Positions 1 through 12,324 of a DNA stretch of 64,000 bases are shown one piece after another (position 1 is the stretch's first letter; every line of letters starts with the position of its first letter). This stretch comes from Moniliophthora roreri (Eukaryota; Basidiomycota; Agaricomycetes; Agaricales; Marasmiaceae). Made by a program: the position numbers and the translations under genes. The notes beneath the pieces are model-generated. The model searched no databases. It had not been told where the DNA came from and saw only the letters and a program-made list of their open reading frames with translations. The stretch is from assembly GCA_001466705.2 (NCBI GenBank), contig LATX02000209.1:124001-188000 (forward strand). The letters are read 5' to 3'.

Positions 1-1409
1 ATCTATGCCGTTTATTGCTATCGCCACTTCGAAAGATGCCGACGGAGATCCTATCAAGCATATTCACATCCTGCTGCGAGGAAAATGTGTTGTCACCTTG
101 GTCGAGAAGGCCGCCGGTCATGTTACTTTCGGCGGTTTGCGCACGTTGGCGCGACATCGTCCTATCTACATCACAACTTTGGTCATCGTTCTCAATCATG
201 CCCCCGAGCCAAATGGATGAACTCGTCGCAGGAAGCTTCCTATCTTCATTAGAACCGATTACAAGACTCTTCATGGAGCATTCAGAGACGGCACCGCTCT
301 CGTTGGCTTTGGAATGGTGCCTACCCATTGAGCCCATTCTACCCGTGTTGACCCATTTTGCGGAGAACTGCAGACGTTGGTATAAGATCAGGTTCGAAGT
401 ACGGCCCGAGGTTTGGGCAATCCCGGCTTTTAGGAACATCTCAGGAAACTTTCCGATGCTCAAGCAGCTTCATTTTACCGTCCACCATCATTTTTCCGAC
501 CATCATCTTCCTGTTTTGGACATGCTCTCGACAGTCCCAGCACTCACAACTGTCAGCTGCATCCCCCGCGCTAAGATACCCACGTTACCCTGGGTGCAAA
601 TCGCGGACCTCACGCTTTGGCATTCATACTCCGACGATGCCCTAGCCATCTTATCGCAATGTCACCATCTAAAGCACCTGACCTTGCAAAGCGTTGGAGA
701 TCGTGATAGATGCGGTACGATACCAGTCTCAACTACTCTAGACAAGGTTCATTCATTGTCCGTCATCTCCGGAAGCCTGTACAATGGAGACGATTTTGGT
801 TTCGTCTTTAAGTTTCTAACACTCCCCAGCCTTGTATCCGTCACCTTTGGCAGTAGTCAGCGCGTTAGCACCTGGGATTGGGTTAGGTGGCGTGAACGAC
901 AGAAGCAGATACAGCAGTTTCTGTCTCGATCGCGGTGCAGCATTACTTCTCTCCGCCTGGAGTTACCAGAGTTGGATGACCATCAGGCCGTGGACCTCCT
1001 TCTACTGTTACCGACCGTAGGAACACTCTATCTCTACGATAAGGGACAAAGCATGAGGGAAGACACGGCAAAGAAATACAGAGTTATCACGCCATTTTTC
1101 CTACAACACCTCGTCGCTAAAGATTATTCCACGAACTTATCGCCTTTTCTACCCCGACTTGCGAACTTGACATTAGTCGTTCATAGCGGGTGCTTTGACG
1201 CCGAATCACTCTGCAATGCGATCATTTCCAGGTGGAAACCTGCTGCCGAAACTGGCGTATGCAGTTTGCAATCTGTCACGATCAGGGTTGCGGGAGAGGA
1301 TGCCTGCTTGGAGACGTTGTCGGCGGCTTTGAAGGATCCAATGAGTGGTGCTATAGGGCATCGTGTCTCCATATCACGCATCTCATCTGATGAGCTGCCA
1401 GAGTTTTGA
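1..1409 (+). CDS. F-box/LRR-like protein, copy 1 (5' truncated by window edge)
   Basis: Predicted SCF-type substrate receptor of a large Agaricomycete F-box family. The frame is open from base 3, and its first codons align with the stretch just before the F-box in the copies at 15-16.6 and 19.5-21 kb (LLSPLRKMPTEIL against LLSPIHKMPPEIL), so the N-terminal helical part lies outside the window. The F-box core follows (MPTEILSSIF, then CARWRDIVLSTSQLWSS), then about 370 residues of leucine-rich segments such as LPWVQIADLTLWHSYS and LRLELPELDDHQAVDLL. The C-terminus keeps the family tail and ends in TGA. No internal lesion is seen. Substrate unknown. Confidence 0.8.
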   Translation, partial: LCRLLLSPLRKMPTEILSSIFTSCCEENVLSPWSRRPPVMLLSAVCARWRDIVLSTSQLWSSFSIMPPSQMDELVAGSFLSSLEPITRLFMEHSETAPLSLALEWCLPIEPILPVLTHFAENCRRWYKIRFEVRPEVWAIPAFRNISGNFPMLKQLHFTVHHHFSDHHLPVLDMLSTVPALTTVSCIPRAKIPTLPWVQIADLTLWHSYSDDALAILSQCHHLKHLTLQSVGDRDRCGTIPVSTTLDKVHSLSVISGSLYNGDDFGFVFKFLTLPSLVSVTFGSSQRVSTWDWVRWRERQKQIQQFLSRSRCSITSLRLELPELDDHQAVDLLLLLPTVGTLYLYDKGQSMREDTAKKYRVITPFFLQHLVAKDYSTNLSPFLPRLANLTLVVHSGCFDAESLCNAIISRWKPAAETGVCSLQSVTIRVAGEDACLETLSAALKDPMSGAIGHRVSISRISSDELPEF

Positions 1410-1719
1410 GTACTATTGCGCAGATACCCTCTTGACCAGATATGCATTCCACCAGTATGTGATAATGCTTCGAAAAGATTTTATCAAGCTTCCTTTTACA
1501 CATATATCTATATCCTTCATACTTCTCCATTGTCCAGACTGTCTTCGGTCAAAAATCGATCTTGCTTTATAGATGTATCCCTCGTGCCTGAATGAATTTG
1601 ACTTGCATTTCATTCTGAGACCCGTTCACGCAGACAAGAGGTAGAAACGTTACTCATATATAACTAGCATTCAAGATAGTGAAAGATTACGAAGTTATAT
1701 AAAAATGGCAGTTCCTGAA
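1410..1719. other. intergenic, convergent 3' ends
   Basis: Spacer between the 3' end of F-box copy 1 and the 3' end of the minus-strand questin-oxidase-like pseudogene. Only short AT-rich stretches were seen; no gene or repeat was recognised. Confidence 0.5.
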
Positions 1720-3411
1720 TTAATATACATCCTCCACTATTCCTTCCCTGAAGCCCTTCCGATCCCAAAAACATAGCACCTCCGGAAGCTTATCGACCTC
1801 TCTCGCCAACCTCTTCGCTGTCAGAAATGCACTGCGCACAAATAGGGTCCCATCAATCTGCTCCGCTCCACTCAATTCGGTATTGGCAAAGAAACCTGCT
1901 GATATGGATCCGTAACGGGTAGCGCAAACGTACATTGCACGCTGGAACTTAGGTACGTGAACATCTGGGTGGACTATCGCTTGCGCGAAAATGTCAAGCC
2001 ACGGATTTGGGTTGGCATTCGTGGCGAGGGCGAATTTATGCTTCGCCGCGGGTGGTGAGGTTTCGGGGTATGGACTCGGAGGCGAAGCAAAGAACCTTTC
2101 AAGGTCAAGCTGTGGTCTCCCTAGAGTAGTCCACACCGCAAGACACACCGAGAAATACGTTCGGAGTAGCAAGGCCTGAGAGCGTGGCGACAGAAAGAGA
2201 ATAAGGGGTCGTAGGAACAGGGAGCTAGTCACAAAGTGCATCCTTATTTATTGCAGTAATCAGCCAGCAAGTAGAGAGAGAAAAATATTCGACTCACGCA
2301 AGGAAGTCAGCATTGTACTCCTTCTCCTCGCCTTGAAACCCTGGCGCAACACACATGAGTGTAAGTGCCCACTCCAACTCCTGAATTTTCTGTTGTATCA
2401 TCTCCGACGAATTGGGCGAGGGCAACCAGTCCTGGGTGTATTCGACGCACGCGGCACCACACTGATTCATAACACGCGTAAACGTCGCAAAGAAGTCGTC
2501 CCATTCAACATCGAACCGCTTGTCTTTGAGTATCCTGGCGAGTATAGTAAACGCATGAACACCGTTCTTGTCCTTTTTCGCTGATGCAGCGGACTCGGCG
2601 GTGGTCTCAAATGAAGATGGAGAAACCAGAGCACCGTTGATCGCTTGGTTCACCGCTGCTTGTGCGAGGCCTGAGAGTTACCAGTGTGAGTCGAACCCTC
2701 GGGTATAAGTTGAAACAGGTCGGACAAACCTTCAACCCACATCCCTGGCATATCAAATTCCGCACCATACCCCACATGTATAATTACATGCAATACTCCT
2801 CCGAGGAAGCGATTCAACATCTCGGGATGTTTTCCTTCCTTATTCTTACTACCATAGTTGGCCTTCTCGGAGAACACATACTCTTCCAACGCTGCTGCCG
2901 GACCCATATTGTCAATGATGGCAGTGAAGAAGTCCAGGTAGGCTTTGTAATACCTAAATCAGCAATATTGTTAGTTAACTTGGTATATATCAATAGCGAA
3001 GAACGGACCCCGGATCGCCCAAATGATCCCAAACGTTTTCCTTCGTGATTCGTTTGACTTGTTCGCCACCTATAGGTGCCTGCAATTTGACATTTAGATT
3101 GTATGCGGATTGAAGCACCTCTGCGTTGGAGCCTAGAGACTAGAGTGCGAGAAGACCGTGGCTGATGTGACTGAAATGCACGTACGGTTTTGTCAGCATG
3201 GCAGGTAGTAAATTTGTAAGGAAGGAAAGGAAATACACACTCGTGTTTCCTATTTTCATCGAAGAAGATATGTCAGTTCTTGTGATTCAATTTGAGTAGT
3301 TCGCGAAGCTTTTGAGTCGCCTCAGGAGTGGATGGGAAGTGAGGAAAGGAGGGTACAGGCCAAAGATCAAACAATTTAGTCTCCTTTCCGTTGTTGCCGT
3401 TGGTGGTCATC
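1720..3411 (-). pseudogene. questin oxidase-like (DUF4243) pseudogene, copy 1
   Basis: Five exons fit on the minus strand: 3411-3241, 3170-3009, 2953-2730, 2670-2298 and 2242-1720. The last three read cleanly and carry family signatures (YYKAYLDFFTAIIDN, MLNRFLGGVLHVIIHVGYG, EFDMPGMWVEGLAQAAVNQA, ADFLAMHFVTSSLFLRPL). The family contains Baeyer-Villiger-type oxidases of polyketide pathways such as questin oxidase. The 5' part is broken. An extra G shifts frame after FDLW. A TGA interrupts NHKN-HIFFDENRKH in exon 1, and a TAG interrupts HISHGLLAL-SLGSN in exon 2. The second relic at 4.5-5.1 kb has TGG at the exon-2 site, so that stop looks like a Trp-to-stop change. Exons 3-5 could still be expressed as a fragment, but a full-length enzyme is not encoded. 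Confidence 0.7.
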
Positions 3412-4523
3412 GTAAGTGCGAATATTGCTCTCCAACAACTTGACTGCTGGCATTTATGCTAGACGAGTCGTAGCTACGTGATCAACAATCACGAAGCGCT
3501 GAGTCAACCCCACAATAGAGGCATTAGGTCAGTGAGAATCACTTGTGGCTTGAAGCGACGTATTAAGTTCATCCCATGATCTGAGCAGGTCTGATGAAGG
3601 CCAAGGGGAAAAGTCAGAGGTAATGACAGAGATCACGAACTGGACAACACGCAGACTTTGGCACCAAGTGTACAGCTAACTTGCCACAGTGGGCCATCAG
3701 GGTCCGACGGCGGCTACGAGTCAATTTCTGACGTTGTGGTTTTGCGGAAACTTGGGCTCCGTAGTGAGAGCGAAGCTGAACGTGCGCTGAATGAGCCAAA
3801 CACATCTTTTCCCACTTAAGTTACACCTTCCGCATAAGGAAAAAATTGGTCAAATTCGGACTCGTAATCAAACAATCGAGACGTGCGAAAACGCTAATCG
3901 TCGGTGGTGTCTTCAGCGCTCATCAGCGCATTATCAAGAATCGACTGGAGAATGCGCCGTTTCTTTCTTTCGAGATATCACCCTGCCACCAACTCTTGTC
4001 GTCTGACACTAGAACCAACCAGCCCGGAACTTCAGTGAGGGCACTCGCTAGGGTGGAAGTTGTGGGAAGAATGACACTATATTGTTTGTACCTAACCAAC
4101 CTGGGCTGGGAATGTGGTGCACGGCTTGGGCTTTTTACAATGGCCATGTTCTGTGCTTGAAGACGTATGTAGCTGACCAAGCGTGAGTGACTGCGTATTT
4201 TTACCGTCAGACCCCTCTACTAATTTCACGCTAAGCTTTCAATGATCAATCCTGCGACAAGTCTCGACCTCGGACTTTGTTCTTTCGTACCTGTGACGAC
4301 CAGGCATGCCACCCGATTACCCGATGACGGCTGAACGGTAAATAGGTGATCATTCTTCGTGGTCAGACTTGACTAACGCTGCTTTCTATGAAAAGGATCC
4401 GAACGTCACTTCATCCATTCTCATTGATTCAAGACTTGGACACTGGCTAGGAGCGTTTCCCGTGATCCCACAAAACCGAGACAATAAATACAAGGAATGC
4501 GGGCCGGTCATACACCATTCAAG
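3412..4523. other. intergenic between two divergent questin-oxidase-like relics
   Basis: Lies between the 5' ends of the two relics, which point away from each other. Open frames here are short and resemble no family I know. It may hold the old divergent promoters; no motif could be defended. Confidence 0.4.
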
Positions 4524-5117
4524 ATGACTACGATCACTTCGAAATCGCAACTCAAGTTTTTTAATCTTTGGCCCTCATCATCGCCTCCTCCGTTTCCGGC
4601 ATCACTAAGCAGGTTGTCAGGCTCAACTCCTGAGGCGGCAAAAAGCTCCGTGGACTGCTGAAGCTGAATCATGACAACTAGCACATCTTTTATGATCCTA
4701 GTCGACGTGAGTACGTTCATATGGCCGTTTTCCTTCCAGCGAATCTGATCCAACATGTGGTAGCCATATGACCCTCCCTATGGTCTCTTGGAGCTGATGT
4801 GGAAATTCTTCAAGCGGGATATGACCTACACGTCGAGCTACAGCATCCACTGGGAAGCGAACAGACTGAACGAACAATATAGGCAAATTTCTTCATCTGT
4901 GAGCACTTTTTCAACATCATGATATGTCTACTAACGATTGCCCAGATAGTAATGGACTTCTTCACTAATATCGTGCATGAGAAGGGTGCGGTTTCCGCAC
5001 TAGAAGAGTCTCTTTACCATGAAGATGAACTTTAGGTCCACAAATAAGGAAGGGAAGCGTTCTGAGATGCTGAATCGGTTCATCGGTGATGTCCTGCATG
5101 TCATGAGCGAGAATCAG
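4524..5117 (+). pseudogene. questin oxidase-like (DUF4243) remnant, copy 2
   Basis: Degraded plus-strand paralogue of the 1.7-3.4 kb gene. Recognisable blocks in order: LKFFNLWPSSSPP near 4550, KLRGLLKLNHDN-HIFYDP near 4640-4695 (TAG at the dash), SLGADVEILQAGYDLHVEL near 4785, MDFFTNIVHEKGAVSALEE at 4952, and STNKEGKRSEMLNRFIGDVL near 5040. The blocks lie in different frames and contain stops; an intron-like gap with a CAG end separates the third and fourth. The last two exons of the family were not found. The stop after NHDN is at the same codon as the TGA in copy 1, by a different stop codon. Confidence 0.65.
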
Positions 5118-6645
<1,528 letters not shown>

Positions 6646-7939
6646 ATGGACTGCCAGTCTCCAATCTACAACCTGCCTTCGGAAATCTTGTCGACCATTC
6701 TCATGTTCTGCTGCGAAGAGAACGAACTGTCCAGTCCACCAAATCAACCTATCGTCATAACCCTCTCCGCAGTATGTGGAAATTGGCGTGAAATTGTCCT
6801 TGCAACGCCAGCGCTCTGGTCCAAACTAGACATTGTAGCTGAGTCGCCCAGCGTGAACAATGGTTTCATTTCCTACCTGACTCAGATGACTCAACTCTTC
6901 ATGCAACGATCGAAGCATGCACCACTCACATGGTCTTTGACCTGTTTCAACAACCAACCTTTCCTTCCTATATACAACCACCTCATCGAAAACTCTGAAC
7001 GTTGGAGTGACATTAGTCTCTTTGTGGATGACACTCTTCTTCAGGACCCGGTTTCACTGTCTGTCTCAGGACACATACCGATGCTGAAGCGACTCGAGCT
7101 GAATGGTCTTTATATCCCAAGGGAGTGGAATATATTCGCAGTCGCTCCAGCACTTTCAGTTGTTGATTGCGTACCCGCGAACTCTTATGATATTTACTTA
7201 CCATGGGTACAAATCAGGGACCTTACCCTTCGCTATTCACATATCCCGGAATCTCTTTATATCCTATCGCAATGTCCTAATCTCGAGCAACTCAAACTCG
7301 AGTGCATTAGCGGTGAGGAGACGTATCCAGACGTCGATATGACTACGGTCCCAATCACCTTACATCAGGTTCACGCCTTATCCATCATTTCTGAGAAAGG
7401 GCAGGAAGACACCTTTGGGTAGTAGCAGCTGCTGGAAACGGTTTAGCTGCGGCGAAAGACGGGACCAGATGCAGCAGTTTCTACTTCGGTCGCAGTGCAC
7501 CATTACGTATCTCCGCTTAGAGGTACCAGAGCTGGATGATCAGCAGGTTGTCGGCCTCCTTACGCTGTTGCCAAGCCTGGTAACACTCCATCTCCATGAT
7601 GAGAACAAATACAACCAGCGTGGAGAGAACCGTACAGTTATCACCCCATTTTTCTTACAGCAGTTCATCGTCAAAGATAGCTATTTCTCGGATCCATCAC
7701 GCTTTCTACCCCGACTTTCAAACTTGACACTGGTCATTCATAGCGAGGATTTGGACGCTGAATGTCTCCACAACGCAGTTGTGTCCAGATGGAGCCCTAT
7801 CGCCGAAACTGACGTATGCGTCCTGCGATCCGTCACGATTAGAGTTGTAGGAGACGTCGACGGTGGTTGCTTGGAAAAGTTGTCGGTTTTGGAGAAGCTT
7901 GAAGTTCCAGGACGTCGGATCACGATATCAGTGGCATAA
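6646..7939 (+). pseudogene. F-box/LRR-like protein, copy 2 (frameshifted, N-terminally short)
   Basis: Same family as copies 1, 3 and 4. The first frame (6646-7422) starts almost at the F-box (MDCQSPIYNLPSEILSTIL) and lacks the upstream helical region. It runs through the leucine-rich part to KGQEDTFG and a TAG. Sequence then continues in another frame (about 7415-7939) with QMQQFLLRSQCTITYLRLE and the normal family C-terminus. Against copy 1, the block FVFKFLTLPSLVSVTF is missing at the junction, so a deletion that changed frame is the simplest reading. No GT-AG intron restores the frame. A truncated 258-residue product is possible. Confidence 0.75.
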
Positions 7940-9326
7940 TAATATCACACATCCCTTTCAGAACGTAGACCGAGGCTTCTTGAAACCTCAAAGATATGTT
8001 CTCATCTGGGACCTTGAGCTCTAGTCTTACCTGCGAGTTTGTCTCTACGAGTCATGACTTTCGGAGACGTTTTTCTTGCTCTCTTTTTAGATTAGTATGC
8101 TGTATCCATACCCTATACACATCACCGTAGCGTAGATTTCTTTACAAGTTTTCGTTTAGTCAATTAAGGGGATGCAGACAGAATCGGCTTCCTGTGTGTC
8201 CGCATGAGTGTGGGTAAATTTTAGGCTTGACTTGAACTGCAACGTCAACGCACCCAAAATTGCTTGCCATAATCGGTACATATGTACCATTTTGACGAGA
8301 CCTGAATACATTCCTCAGCTGCAACCAACTGGCAGGACCCCATCACAATGGTCTTTTCCGCATAGCTCCAGTATCTTATGCACAAATCATCAAATCTACC
8401 TCTCGACATCCCATAAGTACGACGAGACAGAGGTGCGTGTCCTAATTGCTTTCTTTATAAATGCTGACGTTCTGTACCCATCCAAGATCTTATGAGTGAC
8501 GACCAACGAAAAATCGTCGTCCAGGGCCTCTAAAACTTTATCGCAAGGATTCGAGATGGACCACAGCCACAGTAGTACGGGTACGGGTACGGGTACGGGG
8601 AAGACTGTGGAAGTTGACAATAATCTCTAGGGTGCGTAGGTATTGGCTAGTAATACATATGTTCATCACTTACAGTATTCCCTCATTTTCAGTTAGAACC
8701 CGCCCGTAATCACCGATACCACACTGGAAACCTCTCCCAAACCTCCGCAATCTCGATTACCTATACATCAAAAGTCATAGCACGGGATGCATTTACTGTT
8801 TTTTCACAGAACACTCATAGGATACGCGATTCAGGGGGTTGAAGGTCTTTCGACGCACTTTATTAGTAACGCGTCTCCCTCTTCTATTCCCGATTGATGC
8901 GTTAGCTCTGGCGTCGCAGGATTTGCACCAGCCTTTTGCACAACCTAACGCCAACGGCATCTCCACCTCACCCGCCCCAACATCTTGTTCCCCTACCTGT
9001 CATAAAAAGAACCCTAATCGTAACCGCATCGCACCGCACTCCGGATCTATTCTCGCTGGCTCTGAATGAACAGTCCATCTGCGCTGATTGCTGACACCCG
9101 AGGTATTTGTTCATCCATGTTTCACAGTATTGTGACTTAGCAAAAAGCCCTGTAGTCTAAGATCCGAATTTCCGCCTCGTGTCGTCGGATGTTTCAGCAA
9201 AGTTTTAGGTTCCTCCGCAATCCGAAATTGAAACCATAGTATGCAGGGGCTACACAGATCCAGATTCTGTATATAAACAAACCCAACGACCTCGAGTTGG
9301 ATCACTACCGCCGTCTCTCATAGATC
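7940..9326. other. intergenic
   Basis: 3' flank of F-box copy 2 and 5' flank of the CAP gene. Apart from the hexamer repeat at 8575-8600, nothing was recognised. Short open frames show no family similarity. Confidence 0.4.
8575..8600 (+). repeat. (GTACGG)4 microsatellite
   Basis: Four perfect tandem GTACGG units followed by GG. The unit differs from the usual fungal telomere repeat TTAGGG and the tract is short. Confidence 0.8.
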
Positions 9327-9995
9327 ATGCATCTTAACGTTTTCATCCCGCTCCTCTCCCTCTCCCTCGCCTGGGCTGCACCCGCATCTACTACACCCAA
9401 CTCAGACGACTTTTCCAACTCTTGGCTCAATGCCCACAACGCCGAGAGAGCCCAACATGGCGCTAGCGCGCTGACATGGAGCAAGGATGTAGCCTCAGCC
9501 GCGCAGGACTGGGCTAATCAGTGTAATTTGGACACTTCGAGTGCTCACTATGGTGGTACGTTGCGTGATGCTGTCTTGAGGTTCCAGGCTGATAACTCGT
9601 GTAGAAAACATCGCATGGGGAGGAGGACAGTTTACTCCCGAGTCGGCAGTCAACCTTTGGCTTGACAGCAAGAGTGCGTTCTGTATCCCATCCCTAAGCA
9701 ACTCACGCTGATGATCAAGCTGGCATTGTAGAGGATTATAACCCTCAAAACCCCTCATCCTCCTCCTGGACACAAATCGTGTGGAAGTCAACTAACGAAC
9801 TTGGATGTGCTCAGGCAAAGTGTTCGCAAAAGAATGGCGACAATCAAGACGACGAGGTCACGTTTTACGTTTGTTACTATAATCCTCCAGGGAATGTGCG
9901 TGGGCAATATAGGTGAGTTCGAATTGTAGTCCTCATGTTCTCGCGTTCGAGAGTGTTCATTTACTTGCCTTTGCAGTGCCAATGTGCAACCTTAA
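9327..9995 (+). CDS. secreted CAP/PR-1-like protein
   Basis: Extracellular CAP-superfamily protein (CAP, PR-1, SCP); fungal relatives bind sterols or lipids. Exons 9327-9555, 9605-9673, 9720-9912 and 9977-9995 join in phase to 169 residues. A signal peptide (MHLNVFIPLLSLSLAWAAPA) comes first. CAP signatures follow: LNAHNAERAQHGASALTWS near 35-50, HYGENIAWGGGQ spanning the first splice, WTQIVWKSTNELGCAQAKC and FYVCYYNPPGNVRGQY at the C-terminus. The His and Glu of the CAP cavity are present, as are paired cysteines. The last exon is only 19 nt. It is a complete single-domain form of usual length. Its ligand cannot be inferred. Confidence 0.88.
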
Positions 9996-10101
9996 TGGCG
10001 AACTTTCCTGGGTCCACCACAACTCCCGCACACTCTTACTCTGTTCCCACATATCCTTTTGGGGTTCATGTAGCATCATTACAAAAGATCAATTGTAAGG
10101 T

Positions 10102-10233
10102 ATAGACTTTGATACAAGAGAAGGAGCGAGCGCCTATGAAGTGCCGCGACGACTGGAATTTGCTTTCCGTAACACGATGTACAGTAACGGCATCAAGATG
10201 GAATGTACTCTCGCTGAATTTGCGCCATACTAA
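10102..10233 (+). pseudogene. coding-like fragment of unknown origin
   Basis: A 44-codon open stretch ends in TAA and reads IDFDTREGASAYEV ... RRLEFAFRNTMYSNGIKMEC ... LAEFAPY. It follows an AG and looks like a terminal exon, but no upstream partner was found and I do not recognise the family. It lies about 100 bp past the CAP stop. It may be a gene relic or chance. Confidence 0.25.
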
Positions 10234-11238
10234 TAGTTAGTCCATCCGATCACGATGCTAAATTGTCGAGGAGCAGAGTGATCTTACCAAGGTCAACATC
10301 GCTCCCGCTCGGAGTGCTCGCCTGACAAAAACCCAAGTGCCCTGCAGCGCGTCATATACTAAGTCTACGGCCAACGAAAAACAAGCGCGAAAACGCAAAA
10401 TGATCATATATTGAAATACAACATTGTTCTTCATATGAGCAATTGTCCAAAGGGTCTCCGTCAAAGTAACAAGTGAGAGAGGAGTCAATGATTCAAGGAC
10501 CGGTCACGGTGGATGACTATATGGTTCATGACCTGATCACTTTGCCAGGCGGATCGAGTTCTTGGCCTTTGTCGCTTGGCTTCATGAAATCATCAATACG
10601 GACTTACTTTATTTGGTGTAAACTATGTGGAGAAGGTATGAGTATATCTATAAAACACAGATAGCAGAAAGACCTACTGGTTCGGGTAGAGGAGCAGCCA
10701 CCGATAAGGAAATTAGAGAAACAAGTAAAAGTGCGAGGTATGACTTCAAGAACATTCTGATGCTTCTGATGCTGTTCGAGCTATTAGGGTGATCATGGGG
10801 AGAAGCCCTGAACGTGTCATTTTATAAGTATCCTGGCCGCCTGCGCACAAGGGATCCAAAGGGATATTCAATGCGATTACAGCCGTCAATCAGTCTCAAG
10901 GAAAAAGACAAGTTCGGTGTTGAGATAGTGCGACAAGCTAGCAAGTCTTCGAAATGACCAAGAGGATTTCAAAGATGGCTTTCGGTCGCCATTTCAAAGT
11001 TCGATTTCGTGTCCTTGCGGTGAGTGTAGCACATAATTACATATTCTATCTATAGGCACCATGAACCGATTACTCCAAGAAGCATTAGGCTATTAGACAT
11101 GAAGAGGGAATCACAGCTTTTCGCAGATAATGACAGTCGATCGGCCGGGTCGTCGACTTTTTTGTGGCTAAGTCTACGATTGGTCCAATATCCGCTAGCC
11201 GAGACAATATAGACATTGTATAGACACCTTATTTTATT
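10234..11238. other. intergenic
   Basis: No gene or repeat recognised between the coding-like fragment and the inverted-repeat element. Confidence 0.4.
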
Positions 11239-12160
11239 TAGGCTCGTTCCCACCCGCTTCGCAATATTTGAAATGATGCGAAGCGGCTGGTACAAACTGG
11301 GGCTGATTTGGCAGGCCGCGCCAAATGTGAGTTTGGACTTAGTGAAATCGGCGTCTCCATGTTCAATGCAAAATACAAAATCTCATATTGCCCGATCCCT
11401 CAACCAGATGACACGATGAAAAGTACCGTATATGCTACAGTAATGCTACAGGGGTCAGGAAGTGCAATCAGAGAAGAAATAGAGCCGTAGGTGACTTGCT
11501 GAGACGCAGTTTTGTCAGTGCTGAACCAAAAAACAGAGACTCAGCGACGTAAGGCAGATTGGATACCCAGAAGACAACACTTCTTCGCTGGAAAGAGGTT
11601 CTAAGAGTCCGAGGAGAATGATTTCTGGACAGGAAACACGCAAGTGGCTCAAGAGAATGACATTCGTACCCAAGCATGCAAGTAAGCAGAAATATATAGT
11701 CACTCCTATCACAAATGAAACCACAGGAAGAGCCCGGAGTAATGCATAGGCTCACGTTGATGACCTGAGGGGCAGATAATGAATATGCAAAATCCATGCG
11801 TGTCTTGAAAGTCCAGTTCGGCCTGAGACAGTGTTCGTCGCAAGTAGAGGGTCCAGGGCTCTTAAGCTTCAAAAAGGTACAACCAAAGTTGCCATAAGAG
11901 GTATAGAGGCCAATAACAGATGTAAGAGTCCTAGTTTCCAAGCCAAAAAGACAGATTAGGTGGTCGAGGTCATGGAAAGAAGTCAAGAAACGGCTGATTT
12001 CACTAAGTCCGAACTCATCTTTGGCAGGGCCTGCCAAAATGGCCCCGGTTTGTACCAGTCCCTTCGGTCTCGTCATTCCCCTTGCCGTCATTCCGATCTT
12101 TTTTCAAATAGTAAACAGACCCCGTGTAGACGAGACCGAACGGGAATGGGCACGAGTCTA
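11239..12160. mobile_element. non-autonomous element with long imperfect inverted repeats
   Basis: The left end (about 11239-11350) and the reverse complement of the right end (about 11992-12160) match. Both contain CTGGTACAAACYGGGGC, a TTTGGCAGGCC palindrome-like block, and GACTTAGTGAAATC. The outer ends share TAGRCTCGTKCCCA. The left arm is shorter because of internal deletions. The interior (about 640 bp) has no credible transposase. A 207-residue minus-strand frame running through the interior and right arm is probably incidental. No target-site duplication was found, so ends and class are uncertain. Confidence 0.6.
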
Positions 12161-12324
12161 GTCCCAATTCTTCTAGAATAAACACCGGATCGAACAATTA
12201 GTCCTGTATTTTTGGGCAAGTTTTGAACCGACGAAAAAGAAATGGTGGAAATGATCTCCGAAGTCGTTCGCAAATTCCGTTCCGATTCAAAAATTCGACT
12301 CAAATTCTTGCGACTACTATTTGT

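Noticed and set aside
8575..8600. Interstitial telomere repeat
   Set aside because: The unit is GTACGG, not TTAGGG, with only four copies.
11468..12091. 207-codon minus-strand open frame
   Set aside because: It runs through the interior and right inverted-repeat arm of the element at 11.2-12.2 kb, has no domain or coding character, and is best explained as incidental.
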